26,202 bases of DNA, from NCBI GenBank assembly GCA_038232415.1, contig JBBSHY010000013.1, positions 1 to 26,202 of the forward strand, in the 5' to 3' direction. The notes under the pieces were generated by a model, which saw only the letters and a program-made list of their open reading frames with translations, was not told the DNA's origin and did no database searches. This document shows, piece after piece, positions 1-6,760 of this stretch. A program made the position numbers and the translations under genes. This DNA comes from JBBRXZ01 sp038232415 (GTDB lineage Bacteria > Patescibacteriota > Saccharimonadia > Saccharimonadales > UBA4665). Every line of letters starts with the position of its first letter. The stretch's first letter is position 1.

Positions 1-1191
1 CAAGATAAAATGCTGATCGTAGTTGATGATCCCTCAAGGGAGAATCAAGGCGACTTATTTTTCCCGGCTGAGGCCGCCACCCCACAGAAAGTCAATTTTA
101 TGATACAAGCTGGCCGGGGACTTGTCTGTGTGCCGCTTACACTGGATTACGCCCAAAGACTTGATCTTCCGCTGATGGTAGCACCTGGTTTAAACACAGA
201 ACAAACCAGGGTTAATTTTACCGTATCAGTCGATGCTCAGGCGGTAACATCTTTTGGTATATCAGCCAGTGACCGCACAAAAACAATACAAACACTTGTA
301 GATAAATCGGCGAAACCAACCGATCTTGTCCGTCCCGGTCATGTATTTCCGCTGTTAGCAAGTGGTGGCGGAGTAGTGGAGCGGGCTGGCCATACCGAGG
401 CAGCGACTGAGCTTGCTATGCTGGCCGGATTCTCTCCGTGTGGAGTTATCTGCGAAATTCTTAACGATAAAGGCGAGCCGGCAGAAGGTGACGAGCTGAT
501 AGATTTCGCTAAAAAGCACGGTTTTAAAATCGTTTCTATAGCTGACCTTGTGAGCTATAGACAGATCCACCCAAAGCGCGAGACAAAAAAAAGTAAAGCC
601 ATCATGCGTGTTGCATCGTCAGCCCTCCCTACCAAGCATGGAGATTTTCAGCTGACTATCTATAAATCAATTCTTGACAACCTGGAGCATGCGGTATTAA
701 TGGTTAACAATAATCCGGATACAGAAGAACCGATGCTCACCCGTGTTCATTCCCAATGCTTAACCGGCGATACATTTTCTTCGCTTCGATGTGATTGCAA
801 TGAACAATTACACCAAAGTATGGCGATGATTCAGAAACAGGGCCGGGGCGTCATTATTTATCTGAATCAAGAAGGCCGCGGTATCGGACTGGGAAACAAA
901 ATCAAAGCCTATGTGCTTCAGGATAAGGGATATGATACGGTCGAGGCAAACCATGCCCTGGGTTTTCCGGCTGATGCCAGAAGCTACGAAGTTGCGGCTC
1001 ATATATTAAAGGATATGGGGATTGAAGAGATTAAGCTTTTAACGAATAATCCGGCCAAAGAAGATCTGCTTACCTCCGCCGGGATTCGTATTAATCAATC
1101 TATTCCTTTAGAAACCAGCCCCCACGCAGTAAACACCAAATATCTCACGACGAAAAAGTATAAACTGGGCCACCGTCTAAAGGGAATTTAA
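1..1191 (+). CDS. ribBA: Bifunctional DHBP synthase / GTP cyclohydrolase II, 5'-partial
   Basis: Makes the two precursors of riboflavin: the RibB half converts ribulose 5-phosphate to dihydroxybutanone phosphate, and the RibA half opens GTP to the pyrimidine precursor. The frame is open to the window edge and the codons before the first ATG (position 10) fit the family, so the true start lies upstream. Numbering from that ATG, RibB spans about residues 1-200, with the acidic loop at 6-16, GHTEA and GVICEI motifs. RibA spans about 205-393, with zinc cysteines C250, C261 and C263 (C-x10-C-x-C) and the QEGRGIGL motif. Odd: the usual RENEGD of RibB reads RENQGD (Q13), and the TTG before IS(A)xDR reads SFG. 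ribD follows after 5 nt, so they are likely one operon. Family assignment is certain; full RibB activity is less so. Confidence 0.95.
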   Translation, partial: QDKMLIVVDDPSRENQGDLFFPAEAATPQKVNFMIQAGRGLVCVPLTLDYAQRLDLPLMVAPGLNTEQTRVNFTVSVDAQAVTSFGISASDRTKTIQTLVDKSAKPTDLVRPGHVFPLLASGGGVVERAGHTEAATELAMLAGFSPCGVICEILNDKGEPAEGDELIDFAKKHGFKIVSIADLVSYRQIHPKRETKKSKAIMRVASSALPTKHGDFQLTIYKSILDNLEHAVLMVNNNPDTEEPMLTRVHSQCLTGDTFSSLRCDCNEQLHQSMAMIQKQGRGVIIYLNQEGRGIGLGNKIKAYVLQDKGYDTVEANHALGFPADARSYEVAAHILKDMGIEEIKLLTNNPAKEDLLTSAGIRINQSIPLETSPHAVNTKYLTTKKYKLGHRLKGI

Positions 1192-1196
1192 AACTT

Positions 1197-2279
1197 ATGC
1201 CAACTTCTCTTGTTTCTGATGAACATTTTATGGATGAAGCCCTGAAGCTTGCGAAAAAAGCCATGGGGTGGACAAATCCCAATCCAATGGTGGGAGCGAT
1301 TATTGTGAAAAACGGAAAAATAATAGGCAAAGGCTACCATCGGAAAGTTGGATCGCCTCATGCGGAGATCGAAGCGTTAAAAGCGGCAAAAACGAGCTTT
1401 AAAGGCGCCACGCTTTATGTCAATCTCGAACCCTGTACATACTATAGCAGGACGCCTCCATGCACCGATGCCATTATAAAATCAGGTATCAAAAGGGTGG
1501 TTTGTGCTACAGCAGATCCTAATTCAAAAGTATCAGGACAGGGTATAACACAGATGCAGGCTGCGGGCGTGGAGGTCTCGGTTGGTACAAGATCAAAAGA
1601 GGCCAGATCGCTAAATGAAGCATTCTTTACTTTCCACGAAAAACAGCGGCCGTTTACTGCCATTAAATTCGCGGCCAGTCTTGATGGAAAACTGGCCACA
1701 TATGAGAGTGATTCACAATGGATTACAAATGAGGAAGCCCGGGCATTTGCCAGAAGCCTTAGGGCTGAATATCAGGCAATACTTATCGGCATCAAAACTG
1801 TTATTCATGATGACCCGCACCTCGGTGTGCGCCTGCCGGGGAAGAAAGACCCTTTGCGTATTATTCTTGATTCTAAGCTTGGCATTCCATTACATTCACA
1901 AGTTCTTCGTGACAATAATGTCTTAATAGCGACGACACCCCAGGCTCCCAATGCCAAGAAGAAATTGCTACAACAAAAAGGAGCAACAATTCTTACTTTT
2001 GAAGGTGACAGCGTGCCGGTCAGTAAGTTGCTTGAAGCACTAGTAAAACAAGAAATTATTAGCATCCTTGTGGAAGGCGGCGGAGAAACTTTAGGAAGTT
2101 TTATTGATGAAAAAATTACTGACAAAGTCTATGCTTTTTATGCGCCGCTGCTGGTTGGCGGCGCGAAAGCAGTCACTATTCGAGGTAAAGGTTCAAAGAC
2201 AATTCAAGACGCGACTTATTTAAGAGAAATCTCCGTTAGAAACTTCCAGGATAATTTCATGGTTACTGGTTATACGTAA
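1197..2279 (+). CDS. ribD: Riboflavin biosynthesis deaminase/reductase RibD
   Basis: Carries out the second and third steps after GTP ring opening: deamination of the pyrimidine and NADPH-dependent reduction of the ribosyl side chain. At 360 aa it has the usual two-domain length. The N-terminal deaminase domain shows TNPNPMVGA, the zinc/catalytic HAE (H55, E57) and the second zinc motif with C80 and C89. The C-terminal reductase starts near FAASLDGKLA (about residue 158) and contains ILVEGGGETLGSF. Odd: the conserved His of the PCxHxGRTPPC motif is Tyr here (Y82), and the Gly is Ser. The start ATG lies 5 nt after the ribBA stop; only a weak GGGA precedes it, so translation is probably coupled. 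Ribs E and H are not in the window and may lie upstream. Confidence 0.93.
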   Translation: MPTSLVSDEHFMDEALKLAKKAMGWTNPNPMVGAIIVKNGKIIGKGYHRKVGSPHAEIEALKAAKTSFKGATLYVNLEPCTYYSRTPPCTDAIIKSGIKRVVCATADPNSKVSGQGITQMQAAGVEVSVGTRSKEARSLNEAFFTFHEKQRPFTAIKFAASLDGKLATYESDSQWITNEEARAFARSLRAEYQAILIGIKTVIHDDPHLGVRLPGKKDPLRIILDSKLGIPLHSQVLRDNNVLIATTPQAPNAKKKLLQQKGATILTFEGDSVPVSKLLEALVKQEIISILVEGGGETLGSFIDEKITDKVYAFYAPLLVGGAKAVTIRGKGSKTIQDATYLREISVRNFQDNFMVTGYT

Positions 2280-2307
2280 GCTTTTAAATAATAAGCACTC
2301 TTTAGTA

Positions 2308-2313
2308 TATGAT
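2308..2313 (+). promoter_or_regulatory. -10 element, leaderless-type promoter of the NUDIX gene
   Basis: TATGAT ends 6 nt before the ATG at 2320, in the 40-nt gap after ribD. There is no Shine-Dalgarno sequence. Transcription would start at or within a nucleotide or two of the start codon. No convincing -35 was seen. Confidence 0.45.
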
Positions 2314-2319
2314 ATAGCT

Positions 2320-2787
2320 ATGATAACCTGTGCTTTTGAGGACGGTAACCAGGCATTATTACGCCACGTTGTGGTTGATACCCTGGTTTTACAAAATAAT
2401 AAGATTTTACTTGTAAAACGTACCGCCAAGCTCCTGGAAGGCGGTAAATGGGGATTAGTTGGCGGATTTGTCGATCGCGACGAAACAACTTCTCAGGCTG
2501 CGGAACGGGAAATACACGAAGAAACAGGCTGGAATGTTAAAGACGTGACTCTCCTAACTATTGTCGACAGACCGGATAGGCCTAACGAGGACCGCCAAAA
2601 CATTTCATTTGTTTATTTTTGTACGGCTACGGAAAAAACCGGCGAAGCCGACTGGGAGTCCGATGATCAGCAATGGTATTCTTTGGACAAATTACCGTCT
2701 CCAGAACAGCTTGCCTTCGACCACGTTTCTCACATCAAGACTTATCAAAAGTACCTAAAGGAAGCTCTACCGTTACCTTACATTTAG
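2320..2787 (+). CDS. NUDIX hydrolase
   Basis: A 155-aa Mg2+-dependent pyrophosphohydrolase of the NUDIX superfamily. The full Nudix box (G-x5-E-x7-R-E-U-x-E-E-x-G-U) is present at residues 49-71, with the REIHEETGW core. The rest is a single Nudix fold: an N-terminal strand VVDTLVLQNNKILLVKR and C-terminal WYSLDKLPSPEQLAFDH. The substrate cannot be read from sequence; likely classes are nucleoside diphosphate derivatives such as ADP-ribose or NADH-like compounds, or oxidised nucleotides. It follows ribD by 40 nt but has its own -10 signal, so a role in riboflavin synthesis is only suggested by position. The ATG at 2320 is chosen because the -10 signal abuts it and the fold begins about 15 residues later. 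Confidence 0.88.
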   Translation: MITCAFEDGNQALLRHVVVDTLVLQNNKILLVKRTAKLLEGGKWGLVGGFVDRDETTSQAAEREIHEETGWNVKDVTLLTIVDRPDRPNEDRQNISFVYFCTATEKTGEADWESDDQQWYSLDKLPSPEQLAFDHVSHIKTYQKYLKEALPLPYI

Positions 2788-2848
2788 TGAGAAGTTTGAC
2801 CACATTGTTAAATAAATCTTAACTTGTAAGGTTATCCGCGGTTTGCTT

Positions 2849-2857
2849 TGCTAGAAT
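2849..2857 (+). promoter_or_regulatory. Extended -10 promoter of comEC
   Basis: TGC-TAGAAT, an extended -10, ends 8 nt before ATG 2866. It overlaps the TTG at 2848 that would otherwise be the upstream start, which argues for ATG 2866 as the real start and for a leaderless or near-leaderless transcript. Confidence 0.5.
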
Positions 2858-2865
2858 GCTGGCAC

Positions 2866-4341
2866 ATGCACGGAATTTTGAGCTATCGTTTTCGTCGAAG
2901 TACGCTTTATTTGTTTTTATTTCTTAGTATATTGGCAGGCGTAGGCTTAGCACGTGCTGTTAATTCACCGGGCAGTATATGGTCGTGGCTAATTCTGCCA
3001 TTTTTAATAATCACACTGAGGCGGCAACAATTTATAACTCTCATATTACTTGTATTATTTGGGTTGAGCCTGGGCTGGTGGCGAGGATCGATTTATATGC
3101 ATAAACTGGTGGACTATGAGCCATTTTACTATCAGAAGATCGCAATCACAGCGCGTGCTAACGAGGATGCACTTTATGGCAAAACTAAGCAGTTGGCATT
3201 TACTGCCAATGATATAACTCTGGAGGATGGCCAGAAGCTGACCGGCAAAATTCAACTGAGCGGCTTTGGCGTAAATGCCGTGTTTCAGGGTGATGAGGTG
3301 ACAGCAACAGGCAAGTTATATCCGGGCTTTGGGGCCTACCAGGGCCGGATGAGTTTTGCGGTACTAAGCGTCACAGCCCATAATCCATCAATGGTATCGG
3401 AGATACGGCGCAAGTTCGCGGCCGGTATGCAGACAGCCCTGCCTGAACCATTAGCACCATTTGCCATGGGTTTACTGGTAGGCCAGAGGGCAAACTTGCC
3501 GGCAGAGGTTAAGCAGGATTTACTTATGGTAGGTTTAACGCACATTATTGCCGTATCCGGCTATAACCTGACGATTATTCTGCATGCCAGTAAACGATTG
3601 TTGGGTAAACGCTCCAAACGTATATCAACATTTCTATCACTAGCTCTGATCGCTGTCTTTTTATTACTGGCCGGAGCCAGTGCTTCCATTGTCCGCGCCG
3701 CGATAGTTAGCGTGTTAAGTATTGCAGCTGGCTATTATGGCCGCGCCTTTAAACCGCTTAATTTGATAGCTTTCGCGGCAGCAATTACTGCGTGGGCTAA
3801 TCCTTTTTACATATGGAGCGATTTAAGCTGGTACCTGAGCTTTCTGGCTTTTTACGGAGTGATGATTCTGGCGCCGCTTATTCAGATCCGCTGGCCAAGC
3901 CGCTGGCATGACTCGTTAATTGCAGGCGTGGCACTGGAAAGCATCTGTGCCGAAATAATGAGTCTGCCGTTTGTGCTATATATATTTGGTCAGATGTCGC
4001 TTATTGGCTTGCCGGCCAATGTATTGGTTGTGACGCTGGTACCATTGGCTATGTTGCTAGGCATGGTAGCAGGATTGGCCGGTATGCTGACAGGAGCGGT
4101 AGCTGGTTGGTTTGCCTGGCCGGCGTCTCTTCTGCTCAGCTATATGCTGGACATTGCCCACCTTATGTCACATATACCGCATATTTTCATAGAAAACCGA
4201 AGCTTATCGCTCGCCGGCATGCTGGGACTGTATGTATTGATAACCCTCTTCACGATCATCTTACAGCACAAGACAAAACGCTTGAAGCCTGTTACAATAA
4301 CAGATATGAATGAACCAAAAGTACGGGGATTATTAGCGTGA
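2866..4341 (+). CDS. comEC: ComEC/Rec2-type competence DNA channel, without the metallo-beta-lactamase domain
   Basis: Polytopic inner-membrane channel that carries single-stranded DNA into the cell during natural transformation. From ATG 2866 it is 491 aa. Two or three N-terminal membrane segments are followed by an extracytoplasmic OB-like region (about residues 80-190, DUF4131 type). The Competence domain core follows, with GLTHIIAVSGYNLTII and GASASIVRAAIVSVLS and about seven further membrane helices. The protein stops after the last helix and short basic tail, so the C-terminal MBL nuclease-like domain of B. subtilis ComEC is missing; short ComEC forms of this kind are known. The start is set by the extended -10 just upstream; in-frame TTG 2848 is an alternative. 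Its stop overlaps the yebC start by 4 nt (GTGA). The type IV pilus locus nearby would supply the DNA-binding fibre. Confidence 0.92.
   Translation: MHGILSYRFRRSTLYLFLFLSILAGVGLARAVNSPGSIWSWLILPFLIITLRRQQFITLILLVLFGLSLGWWRGSIYMHKLVDYEPFYYQKIAITARANEDALYGKTKQLAFTANDITLEDGQKLTGKIQLSGFGVNAVFQGDEVTATGKLYPGFGAYQGRMSFAVLSVTAHNPSMVSEIRRKFAAGMQTALPEPLAPFAMGLLVGQRANLPAEVKQDLLMVGLTHIIAVSGYNLTIILHASKRLLGKRSKRISTFLSLALIAVFLLLAGASASIVRAAIVSVLSIAAGYYGRAFKPLNLIAFAAAITAWANPFYIWSDLSWYLSFLAFYGVMILAPLIQIRWPSRWHDSLIAGVALESICAEIMSLPFVLYIFGQMSLIGLPANVLVVTLVPLAMLLGMVAGLAGMLTGAVAGWFAWPASLLLSYMLDIAHLMSHIPHIFIENRSLSLAGMLGLYVLITLFTIILQHKTKRLKPVTITDMNEPKVRGLLA
4290..4298 (+). promoter_or_regulatory. Extended -10 promoter inside the comEC 3' end
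   Basis: TGT-TACAAT ends 7 nt before an in-frame ATG (4306) of comEC and 39 nt before the yebC GTG. A transcript starting near 4305 would begin with an 11-codon reading frame (MNEPKVRGLLA) whose TGA stop overlaps the yebC start. Confidence 0.45.
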
Positions 4342-5063
4342 GTGGCCATAGTAAATGGTCGACTATCAAACGGGAAAAAGGTGCTAAAGATGCGGCGCGG
4401 GGTGCTGCCTTCACTAAGCTGGGTAATGCTATCGCCATTGCCGCCCGTGCCGGGACTGATCCGGACACAAACTTTGCTCTGCGCCTGGCCATAGACAGAG
4501 CCAAGTCCGCCAACATGCCGCTTAATAACATCCAACGCTCTATAGACCGGGTTAAAGATAAGCAAGCCGCTCAGCTCCAAGAAGTTATGTATGAAGGTTA
4601 CGGCCCGGGCGGCGTCGCCATTCTGGCTGAGTGTGCTACCGACAATATCAACCGTACATACCCTGAAGTTAAACTGGCCTTCTCCAAACATGGCGGCAAC
4701 ATCGCCGAAAAAGGCGCCGTGGCTTTCCAGTTCGACCATAAAGGCATGATTCGCGTAAACGGCACAGGCGACGATGTACTTATGCAAGCCCTGGAAGCCG
4801 GCGCCGAGGACGTCCAGGAAGAAGGCGATGAATCCATAATCTATACTGAACCTAAGGAACTAGCCAAAGTCCGGGATACGTTGCGCGCTGCCGGTCTGGA
4901 AATCACCGAGGCCGAACTAACCTACGTCCCAAATACAACTATAGAAATTACCGATGCCAACACTGCCGGCAAAATCATGCGCCTTATGGACGCCCTCGAA
5001 GCCCTCGACGACGTCGTAAACACTCACGTAAACTTCGACCTCCCTGAAAAACTCCTGACCTAA
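4338..5063 (+). CDS. yebC: YebC/PmpR family translation or transcription factor
   Basis: 241-aa cytoplasmic protein of the YebC family, usual length. It begins with the signature SGHSKWSTIKREKGAKDAARG and continues with EVMYEGYGPGGVAILAECATDNINRT and GNIAEKGAVAFQF, both diagnostic. Members were first described as DNA-binding regulators and in some bacteria act on ribosomes stalled at proline-rich stretches; which applies here cannot be told. The start is GTG 4338, overlapping the comEC stop by 4 nt, so translation is probably coupled. In many bacteria yebC sits directly upstream of ruvC-ruvA-ruvB, and the same neighbourhood is kept here with extra genes inserted. Confidence 0.96.
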   Translation: MSGHSKWSTIKREKGAKDAARGAAFTKLGNAIAIAARAGTDPDTNFALRLAIDRAKSANMPLNNIQRSIDRVKDKQAAQLQEVMYEGYGPGGVAILAECATDNINRTYPEVKLAFSKHGGNIAEKGAVAFQFDHKGMIRVNGTGDDVLMQALEAGAEDVQEEGDESIIYTEPKELAKVRDTLRAAGLEITEAELTYVPNTTIEITDANTAGKIMRLMDALEALDDVVNTHVNFDLPEKLLT

Positions 5064-5072
5064 TGCTACAAT
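5064..5072 (+). promoter_or_regulatory. Extended -10, leaderless-type promoter
   Basis: TGC-TACAAT lies directly after the yebC stop and ends 6 nt before the GTG start at 5079. No Shine-Dalgarno sequence is present between them. Confidence 0.5.
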
Positions 5073-5078
5073 GAAGCC

Positions 5079-5501
5079 GTGAACCGCTCCCAGGTAAAAC
5101 TTGTTTTAGTCTTGGCAATACTATGGCTCGGCACGTTTTTCTTGGTCGCCTCACATGTCAATGTTAAGGGCTATAATAGTGAGTCAGAACAAACTTTTTT
5201 TACCGACAGTAGGGGTTATAATTTTGAATACAAGCAGGGTTTTCCGACTCCTTGGTACTCCAGATATTACCGGCTGACCGATAAGAGTTTAACTAAACGT
5301 TATGAAGGTAATATCCAATCGACTTGTGGCATATTTGATATGAGTTGTTCAAAAGTTGTGACCCCTCCATCAGATACGCTAGTCTGGCAAGACAAATCAT
5401 TTAATGTCCTTGCCCTGCAGGCCATGCTTACCCTAATTCCAGTTATTTTGATCGCTCTAATTTATTATATATTGGAGAAATATGCGCATCATCGGCATTG
5501 A
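5079..5501 (+). CDS. Small two-pass membrane protein, unknown function
   Basis: 140 aa; not recognised. An N-terminal hydrophobic helix (about residues 7-25) is followed by a roughly 85-residue extracytoplasmic region rich in Tyr, Phe and Ser, with two cysteines (CGIFDMSC) that could form a disulfide. A second membrane helix (about 112-132) precedes a short His-rich tail. The GTG start is placed by the leaderless-type -10 six nucleotides upstream. Its last 20 nt overlap the start of ruvC, whose SD lies inside this gene, so ruvC may be co-transcribed and translationally coupled. The unusual position, between yebC and ruvC, is shared with other orphan membrane genes in this block. Confidence 0.8.
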   Translation: MNRSQVKLVLVLAILWLGTFFLVASHVNVKGYNSESEQTFFTDSRGYNFEYKQGFPTPWYSRYYRLTDKSLTKRYEGNIQSTCGIFDMSCSKVVTPPSDTLVWQDKSFNVLALQAMLTLIPVILIALIYYILEKYAHHRH

Positions 5502-5952
5502 TCCTGGTACCGGCATACTTGGTTTTGGTGTAATCCAGGTTGATAAGGGCCAGGCACGGCTGGTTGATGGCGGGGTGATCCGGACGCCGGTGAAGGAAGA
5601 TGACGCGGTGCGGCTGCAGACGATTTTTGATGAGTTAACGGATGTTATTAAAGAAACCAAGCCCACAGAGATGTCGGTAGAAAAGCTGTTTTTTGCGCAG
5701 AATGTAACCACGGCTATGACGGTTGCACAGGCCAGAGGTGTGGTTCTGCTGTGCGGCAGGCAAGCCGGTTTAAATATCTACGAGTACACGCCGCTACAGA
5801 TTAAGCAGGCACTTACCGGCTATGGCCGAGCCGAGAAAAAACAAGTCCAGGAGATGGTCCGCGTTATTCTGCAGCTTAAAGAAATCCCCAAACCTGACGA
5901 CTGTGCCGATGCCTTAGCTGCCGCTATCACCCACTCCATGACCAGACGCTAA
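5482..5952 (+). CDS. ruvC: Holliday junction endonuclease RuvC
   Basis: Resolves four-way DNA junctions by paired nicks, working with RuvA and RuvB. At 156 aa it has the normal length. The RNase H-like active site is visible: IGIDPGTG with D7, the MSVEKLFFAQN segment with the catalytic Glu, and KPDDCADALAAAITH with the C-terminal Asp pair. ATG 5482 is preceded by GGAGA at a good distance, making it one of the few plus-strand genes here with a clear ribosome binding site. ruvA and ruvB follow, but three unrelated small genes separate ruvC from ruvA. Confidence 0.97.
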   Translation: MRIIGIDPGTGILGFGVIQVDKGQARLVDGGVIRTPVKEDDAVRLQTIFDELTDVIKETKPTEMSVEKLFFAQNVTTAMTVAQARGVVLLCGRQAGLNIYEYTPLQIKQALTGYGRAEKKQVQEMVRVILQLKEIPKPDDCADALAAAITHSMTRR

Positions 5953-5980
5953 AAACCTTCAATACTTGCACACATCATAG

Positions 5981-5986
5981 TACACT
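5981..5986 (+). promoter_or_regulatory. -10 element, leaderless-type promoter of a 42-aa gene
   Basis: TACACT ends 6 nt before ATG 5993, in the gap after ruvC; no SD is present. Same geometry as several other genes in this window. Confidence 0.35.
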
Positions 5987-5992
5987 GAATTT

Positions 5993-6121
5993 ATGGAAAA
6001 CATCACCGTTTATCAAGTTCAATATAAAGTTGTGGCTAATAAACTTAAAACTCTGTGGCAGCGAACAGGCTATCTTCGTGTAGGTAAAAAGTTGTCCCGT
6101 GATGAGATGAACAATCGCTAA
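5993..6121 (+). CDS. Possible 42-aa basic microprotein
   Basis: Short open frame ATG 5993 to TAA 6119-6121, in an otherwise empty 215-nt gap. The product starts MENITVYQVQYKVVANKLK and is strongly basic (9 Lys/Arg against 3 Asp/Glu), with one Trp and an alternating hydrophobic pattern that could form a short sheet or helix; there is no membrane segment. Support comes from the -10 element placed exactly 6 nt upstream, as at annotated genes here. It could also be a leader peptide for the 191-aa gene 46 nt downstream, or chance. No family recognised. Confidence 0.4.
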   Translation: MENITVYQVQYKVVANKLKTLWQRTGYLRVGKKLSRDEMNNR

Positions 6122-6167
6122 TGTGCAAGAAGATAAAACTAGTCAGTGCGATTAAGTCTCTCAATAG

Positions 6168-6743
6168 ATGATTAAGCCGGAGAATGTTCCTACCAGGATT
6201 TTTATTGCGGCCGCTGAAGAAGCGGAAGCTGTCGGCTTTTCAGCGTACGCTCAGCAGCTTGGCGCTCTGTCATTGCAATCGCAAGCTTTTGAAAGTGAAG
6301 CGATCGAATCGGCCGTAAAAACTATATTTAATCGTGAGATTGTGGCTATTGATACGTTTGAAAAATTTGCGGAGTCAATAGGGTTTACGAATAGTAAGCA
6401 AGTCTGGGGTGCATTACTAAAGTATGCAAGACCTAGTCCATTGATTCAAGAGTTCAGCCAGTTCGAGACGTCAATATATGATTATAAACGTCGAGAGCGT
6501 CTATTAAAGCTGAAAGCTGAACATGGCTTACCAAATGAGTATGGCCGTATACTTCCGCCACCGCTAGATTTGGGCCAGTGTTTTGTCGATTTTGATAGTA
6601 GGTCAGGTACAGAACCGTTTCTGGATGTGGATCGTTTTCGGGCAACTCTGCAAAGTTATGAAAATCCTGATGAAGCGCTATCAGCAATTCCAAATATTAA
6701 TGAAAAATCAACCGAGTTTATTAATCTTTTTACTGTAAAATAG
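6168..6743 (+). CDS. Hypothetical cytoplasmic protein, 191 aa
   Basis: Not recognised. A soluble protein with an Ala/Glu-rich helical N-terminal half (residues about 10-95, including AAAEEAEAVGFSAYAQQLGA) and a charged C-terminal half with a basic stretch YDYKRRERLLKLKAEHG (about 105-121) followed by a Pro-rich PPPLDLGQ segment. There is no signal peptide or membrane helix. No SD or good -10 was seen just upstream of ATG 6168. It lies between ruvC and ruvA with the 42-aa frame upstream and a membrane protein 17 nt downstream, so the three may be a small inserted unit. Codon use looks like that of its neighbours. Confidence 0.7.
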   Translation: MIKPENVPTRIFIAAAEEAEAVGFSAYAQQLGALSLQSQAFESEAIESAVKTIFNREIVAIDTFEKFAESIGFTNSKQVWGALLKYARPSPLIQEFSQFETSIYDYKRRERLLKLKAEHGLPNEYGRILPPPLDLGQCFVDFDSRSGTEPFLDVDRFRATLQSYENPDEALSAIPNINEKSTEFINLFTVK

Positions 6744-6760
6744 TTTTACCTGGATTAATC

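Noticed and set aside
2848..2865. Upstream TTG start for comEC
   Set aside because: It overlaps the extended -10; ATG 2866 gives a normal basic N-terminus.
4339..4341. Possible UGA recoding as in some CPR groups
   Set aside because: TGA ends comEC, ruvA and the pilM-N-O genes at positions that match family lengths, so it is a normal stop.
4140..4787. 215-aa minus-strand open frame across comEC and yebC
   Set aside because: Antisense shadow of two well-supported genes; no motifs.
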